Shown piece by piece: positions 19,015-28,298 of a DNA stretch of 64,000 nucleotides. The DNA comes from an uncultured Lachnospiraceae bacterium (lineage in GTDB: Bacteria > Bacillota > Clostridia > Lachnospirales > Lachnospiraceae). The stretch lies in NCBI GenBank assembly GCA_902780385.1, contig CACZFF010000005.1, positions 62,001 to 126,000 on the forward strand. The letters run 5' to 3'. A model generated the notes under the pieces. It searched no databases, had not been told where the DNA came from, and saw nothing but the letters and a program-made list of their open reading frames with translations. How positions within the stretch are numbered: position 1 is the stretch's first letter; every line of letters begins with the position of its first letter. The position numbers were made by a program, and so were the translations under genes.

Positions 19015-19025
19015 ACTAAAACCGG

Positions 19026-20648
19026 TCAGAACTTCGCATAAATGAAGGAAGAAACATTGAATTCCGGACCGTACATGCCGAAGACGATCACAGCGGCAAT
19101 GGCAGTGAGGTAGACGATCCAGCGGAAGGGGAACTGCTGTCCGGCGATGACAGCGCGGACTGTCTGCCCCCTTTCGTTGATGATGTCCACGGCAGCGACC
19201 AGCAGGATCATGAGGAGCAGGAGCCCGAAATTGCGTTCGTCAATCCCCATATTATAAAGACTTCCGTCGAAGAAGATCCAGGGATTGAAAGAAGAGAAGG
19301 TCGCCTTCAGAGCGCGGAAGACAGCGGGCATATCCGGCACCACATCGACATAGCGGCCGATGGACAGAATCGCCAGTGTCCGAACCATCTGGAAGAGCTT
19401 CCACCCCATGGCCTCTTCCCGGATACGGCAGATCCGTCTCAGATAGGCATAGGGCTTTTCAAACAATGTCTCTGTTGAGACAAAGACCGCCTGATAAATA
19501 CCATAAAAAACAAATTTCCACTGAGCCCCGTGCCAGATACCGACCAGAACGAACACGATAAAGGACGCCAGGAAGGAAGGAAAGACCTTTCCGAAATATG
19601 GATTGACCTTTCTTTTGAGCGCCTTCTGCATTTTTGCAAAAGACCTGGAGAGGGCAATGGGATAAAAGACATAGTCCCTCATCCAGCTGCCCAGAGAAAT
19701 ATGCCACCTCTGCCAGAATTCGGAAACGCTCCGCGCCATGTAGGGCTGGCGGAAATTTTCCCTGAGATCCACGCCGAACATGCGGGAAGCTCCGAAGACA
19801 ATGTCCATGCCGCCGCTGAAATCACAGTAAAGCTGCATGCTGTAGAGAAGGATCCCGACGACCATGGTAAAACCGGTATAACGGTTTGTCTCGAAATTTC
19901 CGAAGATCTCCTGCACAATGATGACGGCGCGCTCCGCGATGATCATCTTTTTGAAATATCCCCACAGCATGCGGAGGATCCCCTCGCGAAAATTCTGATC
20001 ATCGAATCGATGGGGCCTGAAAAGCCGGGGACCCAGATCATCAAAACGGTTGATCGGTCCCTGCAGGACAGAGGGAAAATAGGTCGTGAACAGAGCCAGA
20101 CGCAGGATATTCCTCTCGGCGGCATATTTTCCGCGATAGACATCGATCAGATAGCCCATGGTCTGGAAAGTGTAGAAGGAAAGACCCAGAGGGATCAAAA
20201 AGTCCATCTCCGAAAGGTGCCCTGATGAATGGGCTCCCTTCAGCAGGCTGTTCAGATTGGAGGCAAGGAAATTGCCGTATCTGAGAACGACCAGGATCCC
20301 GAAGTTGATCACAAGAACGATCACCAGGACAGCTTTCTTTCTCTTCTGTCCTGCGGACTTGAGCCGCCTTTTCTCTTCGCGGGAGAGCCCTGCTGTTCCC
20401 TGTCCCCGTCTCCTGCCCTTCAGCTGCCGGTCTGTCTGCCTCTGTATATTATTTATGATGACCGCGCCGGCATAGGTGGTCACGATCGTGACCAGCACAT
20501 AAATACAGGCTTTCAGGCCTCCGCCTGCGGCGTAATACCAGGCACTGGAAACCAGAAGGACCAGCCACTTGAACCTGCCGGGCACTATATAGTAGACAGC
20601 GAGCGACACTGCCAGAAACAGTATAAACTGCCATGAAAAAAATGCCAT
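19026..20648 (-). CDS. dltB: MBOAT acyltransferase (DltB-like)
   Basis: This 540-residue multispanning membrane protein starts MAFFSWQFILFLAVSLAVYY, with GGGAGG 5 bp before the ATG. The MBOAT signature is present: a central SEFWQRWHISLGSWMRDYVFYP segment and the active-site histidine in VGIWHGAQWKFVFYG at about residue 367. Such proteins pass an acyl or D-alanyl group across the membrane to cell wall polymers or polysaccharides. It follows the SGNH gene by 18 bp. MBOAT/SGNH pairs also acetylate polysaccharides, but the carrier and ligase downstream favour a Dlt-type system. Confidence 0.88.
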   Translation of the reverse strand: MAFFSWQFILFLAVSLAVYYIVPGRFKWLVLLVSSAWYYAAGGGLKACIYVLVTIVTTYAGAVIINNIQRQTDRQLKGRRRGQGTAGLSREEKRRLKSAGQKRKKAVLVIVLVINFGILVVLRYGNFLASNLNSLLKGAHSSGHLSEMDFLIPLGLSFYTFQTMGYLIDVYRGKYAAERNILRLALFTTYFPSVLQGPINRFDDLGPRLFRPHRFDDQNFREGILRMLWGYFKKMIIAERAVIIVQEIFGNFETNRYTGFTMVVGILLYSMQLYCDFSGGMDIVFGASRMFGVDLRENFRQPYMARSVSEFWQRWHISLGSWMRDYVFYPIALSRSFAKMQKALKRKVNPYFGKVFPSFLASFIVFVLVGIWHGAQWKFVFYGIYQAVFVSTETLFEKPYAYLRRICRIREEAMGWKLFQMVRTLAILSIGRYVDVVPDMPAVFRALKATFSSFNPWIFFDGSLYNMGIDERNFGLLLLMILLVAAVDIINERGQTVRAVIAGQQFPFRWIVYLTAIAAVIVFGMYGPEFNVSSFIYAKF

Positions 20649-20666
20649 GCAAACCTCCCGAAGCGG

Positions 20667-22214
20667 TCAGTGATTGTTGTGATAACAACTCAGTTCCTGA
20701 CTGAAGATATCCAGCCAGCAGGCGTCCATCAGCTCTCCGTCCGATTTGTCAAATACTGCGAAATGAAGTCCGCGTTGGTCGGATGCGTACTCCATGGAAT
20801 TGACCCTGATCGAAGCATCGCTCAGGATCTTTCCGGTCCCTTCCTCTGCCCTTCCGCTCGTCACGATATAACGGAGACCTCCTGCAGTTCCCTCAAAGGA
20901 ATCTGCAGCCTCCTCCCCGCCGGAGACCGTCTCATACACAAGCCTGCCGCCATCGATCACAGCGAGCCAGGAATGGCCTTCCAGCCTGCTCAGATCCTGT
21001 TTGACGCCAAAGTCCCGGATGATCTCTGCCTGCTCCGGTGTCAGGATCCGGTCATCGACCTTGCCATTGAGGGTGATCAGGACCAGTGCATCCTCCACAG
21101 GTTCTCCTTCCGCTTCACTGGCATCGCTTTTGAGCGTCGCTGCATAGTCCTGCAGACACGAGGCCCTGCGAAGTGAATCCCGCATGCGGCTGACCGGATA
21201 TTTTTCCAGATCCCTGTCGATCACATCATATGCTCCGCCGCTCCCTCTTCTGTCCGGCAGATCATAGTGTTCCTTTATATAACTGCCGATGACAGCGGTA
21301 AAACGGGCAGCTCCCCAGCGGTTTAAGTGCTCTCCGTCCATGGATTCCTTTTCCAGGTCAAAGCCAAGCTCATCCCACGCCGAGAAAAAATCGAGGTAGG
21401 GGATATCGTTTTGGGCGGCCAGCTTTCCCACCTCCTGAGAAACAGTCCAGCGTGTGTTAAACCCCGACTGGCCGAAAAACATATTTTTGCCCAAGGGCGG
21501 AATATTGATCAGCAGAAGTTTTGTATCGTTCTCTTTACACAGATCGATCGTCTTCTGCAGATATTCGGCAGAAGTCCCGGGCAGAAGCACACCCTCCTCC
21601 TTTTCGGGATCTGAAAAAGGGATCGCGGCCTGAACCCGGCTTGTCACCTTGCAGCCGTAAACCATGTCCTTGGCCTGGGGGAGCCAATCCTCATAAGTCA
21701 GCTCCTGCCATCTGCTGTGATAGGCGATCAGCGGGAACAGGAGCGGCTTTAGATCCTCTCCCTCCGCTGCCAGATTCCTGATCATCTCCAGACGGTTCTT
21801 CGATAGATAAGGCATTGTATCCGTGATGAAGTGTATATACTCCGTTTTCATGGTCTCCTGACCCGTCCAGGCCATATTGCAGTCCATGACGATCAGAGCC
21901 GGATGGTCCTTCTCGATCGACTCCCTGGCAAGATAATACGACGCCTCGATCGACTGATTGCCAGTAGCCAGGTTGTAGGAGGCGATCCCGAAATCCCTGT
22001 AAAGCTCCATCGGATAAATGGCGTTGAGAGGAAAGGAAGACCCCAGGAAGGTCACATCAAAAGTGTCGTCCGGATATTCATAGTAGCGGCCGCACAGATT
22101 ATACTCTTGAACCAGCTTTAACGCACTGTCCAGACGCAGTACCATCGCAGTCAGAATCGCGAGAAATACGGCAGTGCCCGCAGCGCGTCTGAGCCAGGTT
22201 TTCAGGTTCTCCAT
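20667..22214 (-). CDS. Membrane-anchored SGNH hydrolase, DltD/AlgJ-like, with extra C-terminal domain
   Basis: This 515-residue protein starts after AAAAGGAGGATAA. It has an N-terminal membrane anchor (about residues 11-28) and an extracellular SGNH fold: the nucleophile region VTFLGSSFPLNA at about residue 57, a GNQS block at about residue 84, and the late catalytic pair in DGEHLNRWG at about residue 293. DltD or AlgJ/X-like partners work with MBOAT proteins to finish transfer onto the polymer. The last roughly 185 residues (from about 330) are beyond the usual hydrolase core and are not recognised. It is the first gene of the operon, whereas classical dltD is last. Confidence 0.78.
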   Translation of the reverse strand: MENLKTWLRRAAGTAVFLAILTAMVLRLDSALKLVQEYNLCGRYYEYPDDTFDVTFLGSSFPLNAIYPMELYRDFGIASYNLATGNQSIEASYYLARESIEKDHPALIVMDCNMAWTGQETMKTEYIHFITDTMPYLSKNRLEMIRNLAAEGEDLKPLLFPLIAYHSRWQELTYEDWLPQAKDMVYGCKVTSRVQAAIPFSDPEKEEGVLLPGTSAEYLQKTIDLCKENDTKLLLINIPPLGKNMFFGQSGFNTRWTVSQEVGKLAAQNDIPYLDFFSAWDELGFDLEKESMDGEHLNRWGAARFTAVIGSYIKEHYDLPDRRGSGGAYDVIDRDLEKYPVSRMRDSLRRASCLQDYAATLKSDASEAEGEPVEDALVLITLNGKVDDRILTPEQAEIIRDFGVKQDLSRLEGHSWLAVIDGGRLVYETVSGGEEAADSFEGTAGGLRYIVTSGRAEEGTGKILSDASIRVNSMEYASDQRGLHFAVFDKSDGELMDACWLDIFSQELSCYHNNH

Positions 22215-22272
22215 TTATCCTCCTTTTCAGTCCCGCAGAGTACTGCGGTACCGGGAAATAACATCAAAAGGC

Positions 22273-22341
22273 GTTACACTCGGGTTTTGCGCGAAAAAGC
22301 CACGCAAATCACCTCGAATTCCAGGTGGGTCTGTATAAAAC
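22273..22341 (+). repeat. Partial copy of the IS66-related MITE
   Basis: The segment from GTTACACTCGGGTTTTGCGC to CCAGGTGGGTCTGTATAAAAC aligns with the 3' half of the 169-bp element at 57472-57640. No target duplication is evident. Confidence 0.55.
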
Positions 22342-22490
22342 TATAAGACCACCTGCGCTTCCCCTAAAATTGTGTATTTCAGAATATTTGTACAATGCGA
22401 TTGAAAGCACACAGACATACAAAAGTTTACAATTACAGTTCTTTGTTTTCAATGCCTTATCAGTATTATATCTATAATAATAGGGCTTTT

Positions 22491-22730
22491 TAATAGGGCA
22501 GAGGCGGCAATGAACTGCGATGCAGTTCATTGCCGCCTTCCGCCCCCCGGCCGGTCCGTGTCTGCCGCAAAGCGGAAAAAACCATTCACAGGCTGCATCA
22601 CAAGAAAGAGTCTCGCTTGCGAGACTCTCGCGCCGAGCGCGGTCGCTTCAGCGACATAATTCCTTGCGCGCGAGTGCGCATCCTCCCGGAGGGGTTTTAT
22701 CTCATAGGAAATCGCAATTTCCTATGAGAT
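22491..22730. repeat. Repeat A copy 2 and a cluster of strong hairpins
   Basis: The first 110 bp align with 7133-7224 but carry a 16-bp perfect hairpin with a 3-nt loop at 22503-22537. Further hairpins follow: GAGTCTCGC/GCGAGACTC at about 22610-22630, GTCGC/GCGAC, a CCTCC/GGAGG stem, and an 18-bp perfect stem beginning TTTTATCTCATAGG that runs to about 22734. No open frame in this stretch looks real. Confidence 0.7.
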
Positions 22731-22765
22731 AAAAAGAGCCCCGGCAGCACGGCCGGAGCTCTTCT
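22731..22765 (-). terminator. Intrinsic terminator of the galT-galE unit
   Basis: On the minus strand GAGCTCCGGC pairs with GCCGGGGCTC and is followed by TTTTT. It lies about 120 bp past the galE stop. Confidence 0.75.
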
Positions 22766-22882
22766 GATCATTATTCATGCAGTTTATGTTTTTTTCAGGA
22801 TTCTTTCCGGTCACGCAGCTCGTAAGAGCGGCTTCGAGGAGATAGATCCCGGGCAGAAAAACGCCATCAGGTGTTTTTTCAC

Positions 22883-23899
22883 TTATTCAACATATCCGTC
22901 AGGATTATTGGACTGCCATCTCCATGCATCCGTGCACATATCCTGAAGATTCTTTTCGGCGGACCAGCCGAGGATCTCCCTTGCCTTGGAGGGATCGGAG
23001 TAGCAAGTGGCGATGTCGCCGGGACGGCGGGGATCGATGACATAGGGAAGTTCTTTTCCGCAGGCTTCGGAGAAGGCGCGGATGATGTCAAGAACACTGT
23101 AGCCGATACCGGTGCCGAGGTTGAAGACATTGACGCCCTCCAGCTTCTGCATGCCTTCAATCGCCTTGACATGGCCCTTGGCCAGATCGACGACATGGAT
23201 ATAATCGCGGACGCCGGTGCCGTCGGGTGTGTCGTAATCATTGCCGAATACATGGACCATTTCCAGCTTGCCGGAAGCGACCTGGGCAACATAGGGCAGC
23301 AGGTTGTTGGGGATGCCCTTGGGGTCCTCGCCGATGAGACCGCTCACATGGGCGCCGATGGGATTGAAATAGCGCAGCAGCATCACTCGCCACTCATTAT
23401 CCGCGCGCCAGATATCGGTCAGGATGCGCTCCTGCATGGATTTTGTCTCACCGTAGGGATTGGTCGTAATACCCTTGGGGCACTCCTCGGTGATCGGTAC
23501 AAAGGCAGGATCGCCGTACACAGTCGCAGAAGAGGAAAAGACCAGCTTCTTGCAGCCGTGATTTCTCATGACATCGCAGAGAGTCAGTGTGGAATCCAGA
23601 TTGTTGCGATAGTATTCGATCGGCATGCGGGTGGATTCACCGACAGCCTTATAGCCCGCAAAATGGATCACAGCCTCGATCTGCTCTTTTTCAAAAATCG
23701 CCTCCAGACCCGCGCGGTCGCAGATGTCCTGCTTATAGAATATGGGACGCTTTCCCGAGATCTTTTCGATGCGGTCTACCACCATCTCTTTCGCGTTGTA
23801 GAGATTGTCCGCGATCACAACTTCATACCCTGCATCCAGAAGCTCCACAACCGTGTGGCTTCCGATAAATCCTGCTCCGCCTGTTACAAGAATAGCCAT
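22883..23899 (-). CDS. galE: UDP-glucose 4-epimerase
   Basis: This 338-residue short-chain dehydrogenase starts MAILVTGGAGFIGSHT, the Rossmann motif of GalE, with AAGGAAA before the ATG. Family features continue through a Ser-Ser-Ala-Thr-Val-Tyr segment, the Tyr-x3-Lys of NPYGETKSMQE, and DYIHVVDLAKGH. It interconverts UDP-galactose and UDP-glucose with bound NAD in the Leloir pathway. The frame is open 72 codons further upstream, but that part has no GalE similarity. It lies downstream of galT on the same strand. Confidence 0.96.
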   Translation of the reverse strand: MAILVTGGAGFIGSHTVVELLDAGYEVVIADNLYNAKEMVVDRIEKISGKRPIFYKQDICDRAGLEAIFEKEQIEAVIHFAGYKAVGESTRMPIEYYRNNLDSTLTLCDVMRNHGCKKLVFSSSATVYGDPAFVPITEECPKGITTNPYGETKSMQERILTDIWRADNEWRVMLLRYFNPIGAHVSGLIGEDPKGIPNNLLPYVAQVASGKLEMVHVFGNDYDTPDGTGVRDYIHVVDLAKGHVKAIEGMQKLEGVNVFNLGTGIGYSVLDIIRAFSEACGKELPYVIDPRRPGDIATCYSDPSKAREILGWSAEKNLQDMCTDAWRWQSNNPDGYVE

Positions 23900-24218
23900 A
23901 TTTTCCTTCCGGCGCCTCTTTCGCCCCGCTTCTTCTTCCAATTGAAAAGTCCTGGAAACCTGCTTTTTGAAAAGTCTTGAAAACCTGCTTTCCGGAATAT
24001 ACCGGAAAATCCTTTCCACAGGCCGATGTGCCGGGCGGCAGACGCCTTGCTCCTTTCCCGATTTGAACTGTCCTGCTGTGTCTATTGAAGCAATTGACTG
24101 CTTACTTGTTATCATGGTCAGGCGCCCGCTGAGGTCTCACGACCGCCATTGTCTCCCGACTGCCCGGAAGAGCCCGGCATCTGCGGCCGCCCTGCCCGCT
24201 GTTTATGTATAGCTTAGT
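23900..24218. other. 319-bp gap between galT and galE
   Basis: No gene is seen. The minus strand happens to stay open into galE for part of this stretch. It contains two near-identical short segments around AAACCTGCTTT (23955-23995). The spacing leaves room for a second promoter or a processing site. Confidence 0.4.
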
Positions 24219-25946
24219 TTACACTGTTCCCGCAAAATGTTCAAATTGAATATGTCCTTCTTCCGTATCCGCAAATACAGCACAGTGTTCCAGGACTTTT
24301 GCGAAGACCAGTCCGATCTCCTCCTCAATGATACGGTCCAGTTCATTGCGAAGTGCGGCACGGGAATCTTCGTCCCTGACCCCGGCCAGCTTTTCAGGAG
24401 CATAGTCGGGATACTTTTTCAAAAATGCTTCCGTCCAGTCCGCGTGAGAAGCGGTCCTTTCGTCCTCCCTGAGATCCCGCGGAGTTTTTCCGTCCATGAT
24501 CGAGGCGGCGAGGACATCCATCTCCGACAGAAGGCGGGCCGGGAGCACGGCAAGTCCCATGACTTCGATCAGGCCGATGTTTTCCTTTTTAATATGGTGC
24601 AGCTCCTGGTGGGGATGGAAAATGCCCAGCGGATACTCCTCTGACGTGCGGTTGTTGCGCAGGACGAGATCCAGTTCGTAAACAAGATCCTGGCCGCCGC
24701 AGTCCTGTGTGACCGCTTTTCCGGGTACTTCGATCCCGCAGGCGGCAGCATCCCGCATTCTGGCGATAGGAGTGATCGTATTGTGGGGCGTTCCATCCGT
24801 AAACGCGTAGACTCCCGCGGATTCATCTGTATATCCGCGCCAGGCAGTGAGGATCCTGTCCGCAAGCTCCACAAGCCTTTCGGGATCCCTGCCGTCCAGG
24901 CGGATAACAGACATAGGCCAGTCCACAATGCCGGCAGCGATATCAGGGAAGTCCGCAAAGCGGATCGTCTGTCTGCAGGCCGCCCTGGCCATGGCAAAGG
25001 TATAATTGCCGCCCTGATAGTGCTCATGGGTCAGGATCGATCCGCCGACGATGGGAAGATCCGCATTGGATCCGATAGTGTAATGAGGGAACTTCTGCAG
25101 GAACTGAAGGAGCCTCTCGAAGGTCCTGCGCTCGATCTTCATCGGGCGGTGCTCAGCAGAGAGGACGATGCAGTGCTCATTATAGTAGACATAGGGAGAA
25201 TACTGCATGTACCACTGCTCTCCCGCCAGAGACAGAGGGATCAGACGGATATTCTGCCTGGCCGGGTGGTCCAGACGTCCCGCATAACCGACGTTCTGGC
25301 TGCAAAGCAGGCATCTGGGATACTTGTCACCCTGCTTTGCGGTCAGGGCCGCTGCAATGGCCTTGGGATCCTTTTCGGGCTTGGAGAGGTTGATCGTGAT
25401 ATCCAGATCTCCGTAGCGGGTCGGCGCGATCCATTTTCTGTCCTTTACGATGCGGTAGCGGCGGATATAGTCCACATCCTGACTCAATTTGTAAAAATAA
25501 TCCGTTGCCAGGCGGGGGGATTTCCGGTATTTGGCAGCCATTATGCGGACCACCTCGGAAGGACGGGGTGTCAGGCATCCCATGATCTTCGTATCAAAGA
25601 GATCCCTGCTCGTGATCCCGCTGTCGATGATCCCGCGTGAGACGGCATCGTCCAGAAGCACTTTCAGGATGGAGGCAAGCTCCGAACCGTCGTCAAAATG
25701 CCTGCTGTCCTCTCCATCTGCTGTATCCGGAACAGCTGTAAAATCCTCCGGTGCGCCTTCTTCCAGAGGCATATATTCTCCGGACGGATCCATCTGCATC
25801 AGGTCAAAAATACTGTTTGCCGCAAAAACCGCATCATCCCCGGTGATGAGGCCTCTACTTACTCCATAGCGCACCAGCGCGGTCACGGCCGCAGCGGTGC
25901 TGTCTTTTTCCATCGTTTCCATAACTGTGCAGATGTTCTCAGCCAT
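24219..25946 (-). CDS. galT: UDP-glucose--hexose-1-phosphate uridylyltransferase, type 2
   Basis: This 575-residue protein matches the Firmicutes type 2 GalT family (COG4468), which differs from the short E. coli form. Visible features include an all-helical N-terminus, RCLLCSQNVGYAGR with a CxxC, and the HEHYQGGNYTF and HPHQELHHIKKENIGLIEVMG histidine regions. It exchanges UMP between UDP-glucose and galactose-1-phosphate. No galactokinase gene is adjacent. The ATG follows GGAGGAAGG. Confidence 0.95.
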   Translation of the reverse strand: MAENICTVMETMEKDSTAAAVTALVRYGVSRGLITGDDAVFAANSIFDLMQMDPSGEYMPLEEGAPEDFTAVPDTADGEDSRHFDDGSELASILKVLLDDAVSRGIIDSGITSRDLFDTKIMGCLTPRPSEVVRIMAAKYRKSPRLATDYFYKLSQDVDYIRRYRIVKDRKWIAPTRYGDLDITINLSKPEKDPKAIAAALTAKQGDKYPRCLLCSQNVGYAGRLDHPARQNIRLIPLSLAGEQWYMQYSPYVYYNEHCIVLSAEHRPMKIERRTFERLLQFLQKFPHYTIGSNADLPIVGGSILTHEHYQGGNYTFAMARAACRQTIRFADFPDIAAGIVDWPMSVIRLDGRDPERLVELADRILTAWRGYTDESAGVYAFTDGTPHNTITPIARMRDAAACGIEVPGKAVTQDCGGQDLVYELDLVLRNNRTSEEYPLGIFHPHQELHHIKKENIGLIEVMGLAVLPARLLSEMDVLAASIMDGKTPRDLREDERTASHADWTEAFLKKYPDYAPEKLAGVRDEDSRAALRNELDRIIEEEIGLVFAKVLEHCAVFADTEEGHIQFEHFAGTV

Positions 25947-26190
25947 TCCTTCCTCCTCTTTTCACCTGATCCGATTGTCTTTTACTGCTTTTTCCTGTTA
26001 AGCTGCTGATCTGACTTTTTCATAATGATCCGGAATGCCCCCGCCGCTCCGGTCTGAGACGGTCTGGGAGACAGACCCGGATTTCTTATAATTCATTCTG
26101 CAATCGGCTCCCTTAAAAGACAATGAACAAAAGAATTCTATATATGTATATTTGTAACAAGTTTATTTTCCGGTGCAAAAATCAGCATAA
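25947..26190. other. Upstream region of galT
   Basis: No gene is seen. It should hold the galT promoter on the minus strand. Confidence 0.35.
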
Positions 26191-26362
26191 CTTACTGTGC
26201 AGGCCTGCCTGAAAAGCGAGGCGTTTTTCGCGTCTTTTTCGCGAAAAACCGACTTGTACGGCGGCGCGGCGCGCGTGAAGCGCATTGACAACAATGCGAA
26301 GCTTTGTCAGCGCCGCGCGCAGCGTTACAGAACGCTCCCTTCGAGAGGGCGTGTTCTTTATC
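26191..26362 (-). mobile_element. Old copy of the IS66-related MITE
   Basis: Its reverse complement aligns along its length with 57472-57640, including the shared core GTAACGCTGCGCGCGGCG and ACAAAGCTTCGCATTGT. The ends are degenerate (CTTACTGTGCAGG on the left), and the flanks CAGCATAA and AAGCACAA match at 6 of 8 bases. This suggests an aged insertion. It lies 5 bp from the target duplication of the complete IS element. Confidence 0.65.
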
Positions 26363-26431
26363 AAGCACAAAAATTGTTACAGTTCAGGCCCTACTGAAAA
26401 AGTGAACATATAAATCTGCAACCTCCCCTGT

Positions 26432-26542
26432 GGGCAGCAGCGGCTAAATCGCCCCTGCTGCCCTGAATACAAAAGCCAGCGTCGGTTCTTACGGTTGACT
26501 TTGTGGTTTTCTTTTGCCGACTGGCATGCCAGCCGGCAAAAG
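26432..26542. repeat. Left subterminal hairpin pair of the IS element
   Basis: The outer hairpin 26432-26463 has GGGCAGCAG/CTGCTGCCC arms. The inner hairpin 26511-26542 has TTTTGCCG/CGGCAAAA arms around CTGGCATGCCAG. They mirror a pair at the other end. Confidence 0.75.
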
Positions 26543-26564
26543 CCTGATGTTATCAGCGGCCCTG

Positions 26565-28256
26565 CTATGCCGGTTTGTTTCTGTTAAATACTTCAGTGGT
26601 TGATTCAAACATATTTCCAGACTCCTTTGAATAGGTGAGGAGGATGCTGAGACTATCACAAAGCTCGATCAGGGAATCCATGCTCCTGAATGAGATCACC
26701 TGAGCAGCCTTCCTTTTGACGATCCTGGCAAGTCTCTCGGCCAGATTATTGTCATAGGGGACCTTGATGTCGTGCAGGAAGAGCAGGTGACTGTTTTTGT
26801 ATTCCCGCATCCTTTTATAGAGGTTGTACCCGTCCCTGTAATACTTTGTCGGAGGGTAGTCTATATACTCATTTTCTGCCAGATCCAGAATCTCCTGGTA
26901 TCTTCTCTCGAAGTCTGCAACGACATCCGGTTCAGGCTCTGTTCCCGGCTCGAGGGATTTCCTGTAGTGGATGGACTCACGGAGAAGTTCCCGCATTTTT
27001 CCAGCCCAGGTAAGATCTGTCTCATTCTGGACGCTGGCCAAAAGGTATCGCAGGACATGCGACAGGCATTCCTGATGACTGCTCCCATAGTTATAGAGGG
27101 TGCGGTCATGGTCGTGGACAAGGGTGTTGAGGAAGTGCTCGACCGGTGTCCCCTTGATCCCTTCGTGTCCTTTGTGCTCTCTGGCCTGGATGAGGATATC
27201 TCCATCTTCATTCCCGCACAGATGGACATGAACGTTATTACCGTTTATCTTTGCGGTGGTAAAGTCTGTATGGAGCGCATAAGACTTGACGAGCCTGTCA
27301 AACAGTTCATCCCTTTCTCTCCTTGACTTATTCGAGAATTCACGGGCGAGGCTGTTGATCATCCCTTTGGAGATAGTGAGTTTCCCGCCGGTGATCTCCG
27401 AGAGAAGATCCCTGGTCTTGTCGATGGAGACGTTGCAATAGTTGTTAAGGATAAAAGCAAACGCCTTCACGGTTCCGTCGTAATTCACATCATTGACGGC
27501 CCATTCGGGGAAGGGGGCATGTACATACTGTCTTGTCTTCCTGTTGAGGAACAGATTGGCGCAGTACTGCTGTACCACGAGTTCCACCCGCAGGCCGACG
27601 ACCTGGTGATAAACATAGTCGCCCGTTGGCTTGTACTGGTCAGGGTTTTGTGTAAATTCCTCCGGGTCAGGGATCCAGATGTCCTCTTCTGTCGGCTCCT
27701 GGAGTTTTGCTGTATGTCCCTTGTGTCCGGGCTGGGCTCCCCGGGGTCTGTCAGACTTTTCGCGGCTGTTTTCGATCTTTTTGTGGTTCGGGCACTGGGA
27801 GGAAGGCCTGGATGAATTCTCATAGTTGCAGTTGACCTGAGCAGTGAGCTTTGTGATCCGGCCCTCGAGTTCTTCGATTCGCTCGTATGCCTCATCCAGT
27901 TTCTTCTGCTTCTGGCTGAGCCGGTCCATGACCTCGTCGATCCGGGCTTCCGCCTTATATCTGCACTCCTGTTCCTTTTTGAGCTTGCGTTCCATCTTCA
28001 GCTGGAGAGCGTCCTTTTCCTTTAGGACGTCCTCCATGGCTTCCATGAAATGGTTGCGGTTGGTGATGATACGGGCATTTGCCGAAGCCAGTTCTTTTTT
28101 GAGGCGGCTGATCAAAGCGTCCTTTTTCCGGATCTCAGCGTCATGCTGTTTTTTGAGTTTTGTGTACCGCTCCCCCGATTCAAACTCTCTGATCCTCAGC
28201 TTCTGGGCGCGGACCTTATATTCAAGATTTGTGACGTGATCGTAATCAAACCGCAT
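26565..28256 (-). CDS. IS66 family transposase (TnpC-like, DDE)
   Basis: This 563-residue protein begins with a long coiled coil (about residues 5-135). A basic hinge with RGAQPGHKGHTA, typical of IS66 transposases, follows. Then comes the catalytic core: Asp in LHTDFTTAKING, Asp in VHDHDRTLYNYGSSHQECLSHVLRYL, and Glu in VPYDNNLAERLARIVKRKAAQ. The ATG at 28256 follows GGAG at 7-8 bp; an in-frame ATG at 28271 has no such site. It is encoded 42 bp downstream of the accessory gene. No TnpA/TnpB partners of classical IS66 are present, so it belongs to a reduced subgroup. Confidence 0.92.
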   Translation of the reverse strand: MRFDYDHVTNLEYKVRAQKLRIREFESGERYTKLKKQHDAEIRKKDALISRLKKELASANARIITNRNHFMEAMEDVLKEKDALQLKMERKLKKEQECRYKAEARIDEVMDRLSQKQKKLDEAYERIEELEGRITKLTAQVNCNYENSSRPSSQCPNHKKIENSREKSDRPRGAQPGHKGHTAKLQEPTEEDIWIPDPEEFTQNPDQYKPTGDYVYHQVVGLRVELVVQQYCANLFLNRKTRQYVHAPFPEWAVNDVNYDGTVKAFAFILNNYCNVSIDKTRDLLSEITGGKLTISKGMINSLAREFSNKSRRERDELFDRLVKSYALHTDFTTAKINGNNVHVHLCGNEDGDILIQAREHKGHEGIKGTPVEHFLNTLVHDHDRTLYNYGSSHQECLSHVLRYLLASVQNETDLTWAGKMRELLRESIHYRKSLEPGTEPEPDVVADFERRYQEILDLAENEYIDYPPTKYYRDGYNLYKRMREYKNSHLLFLHDIKVPYDNNLAERLARIVKRKAAQVISFRSMDSLIELCDSLSILLTYSKESGNMFESTTEVFNRNKPA

Positions 28257-28298
28257 GTGACCGCTCCGCATATACCCGGATAGATATGATCGTCCTCA

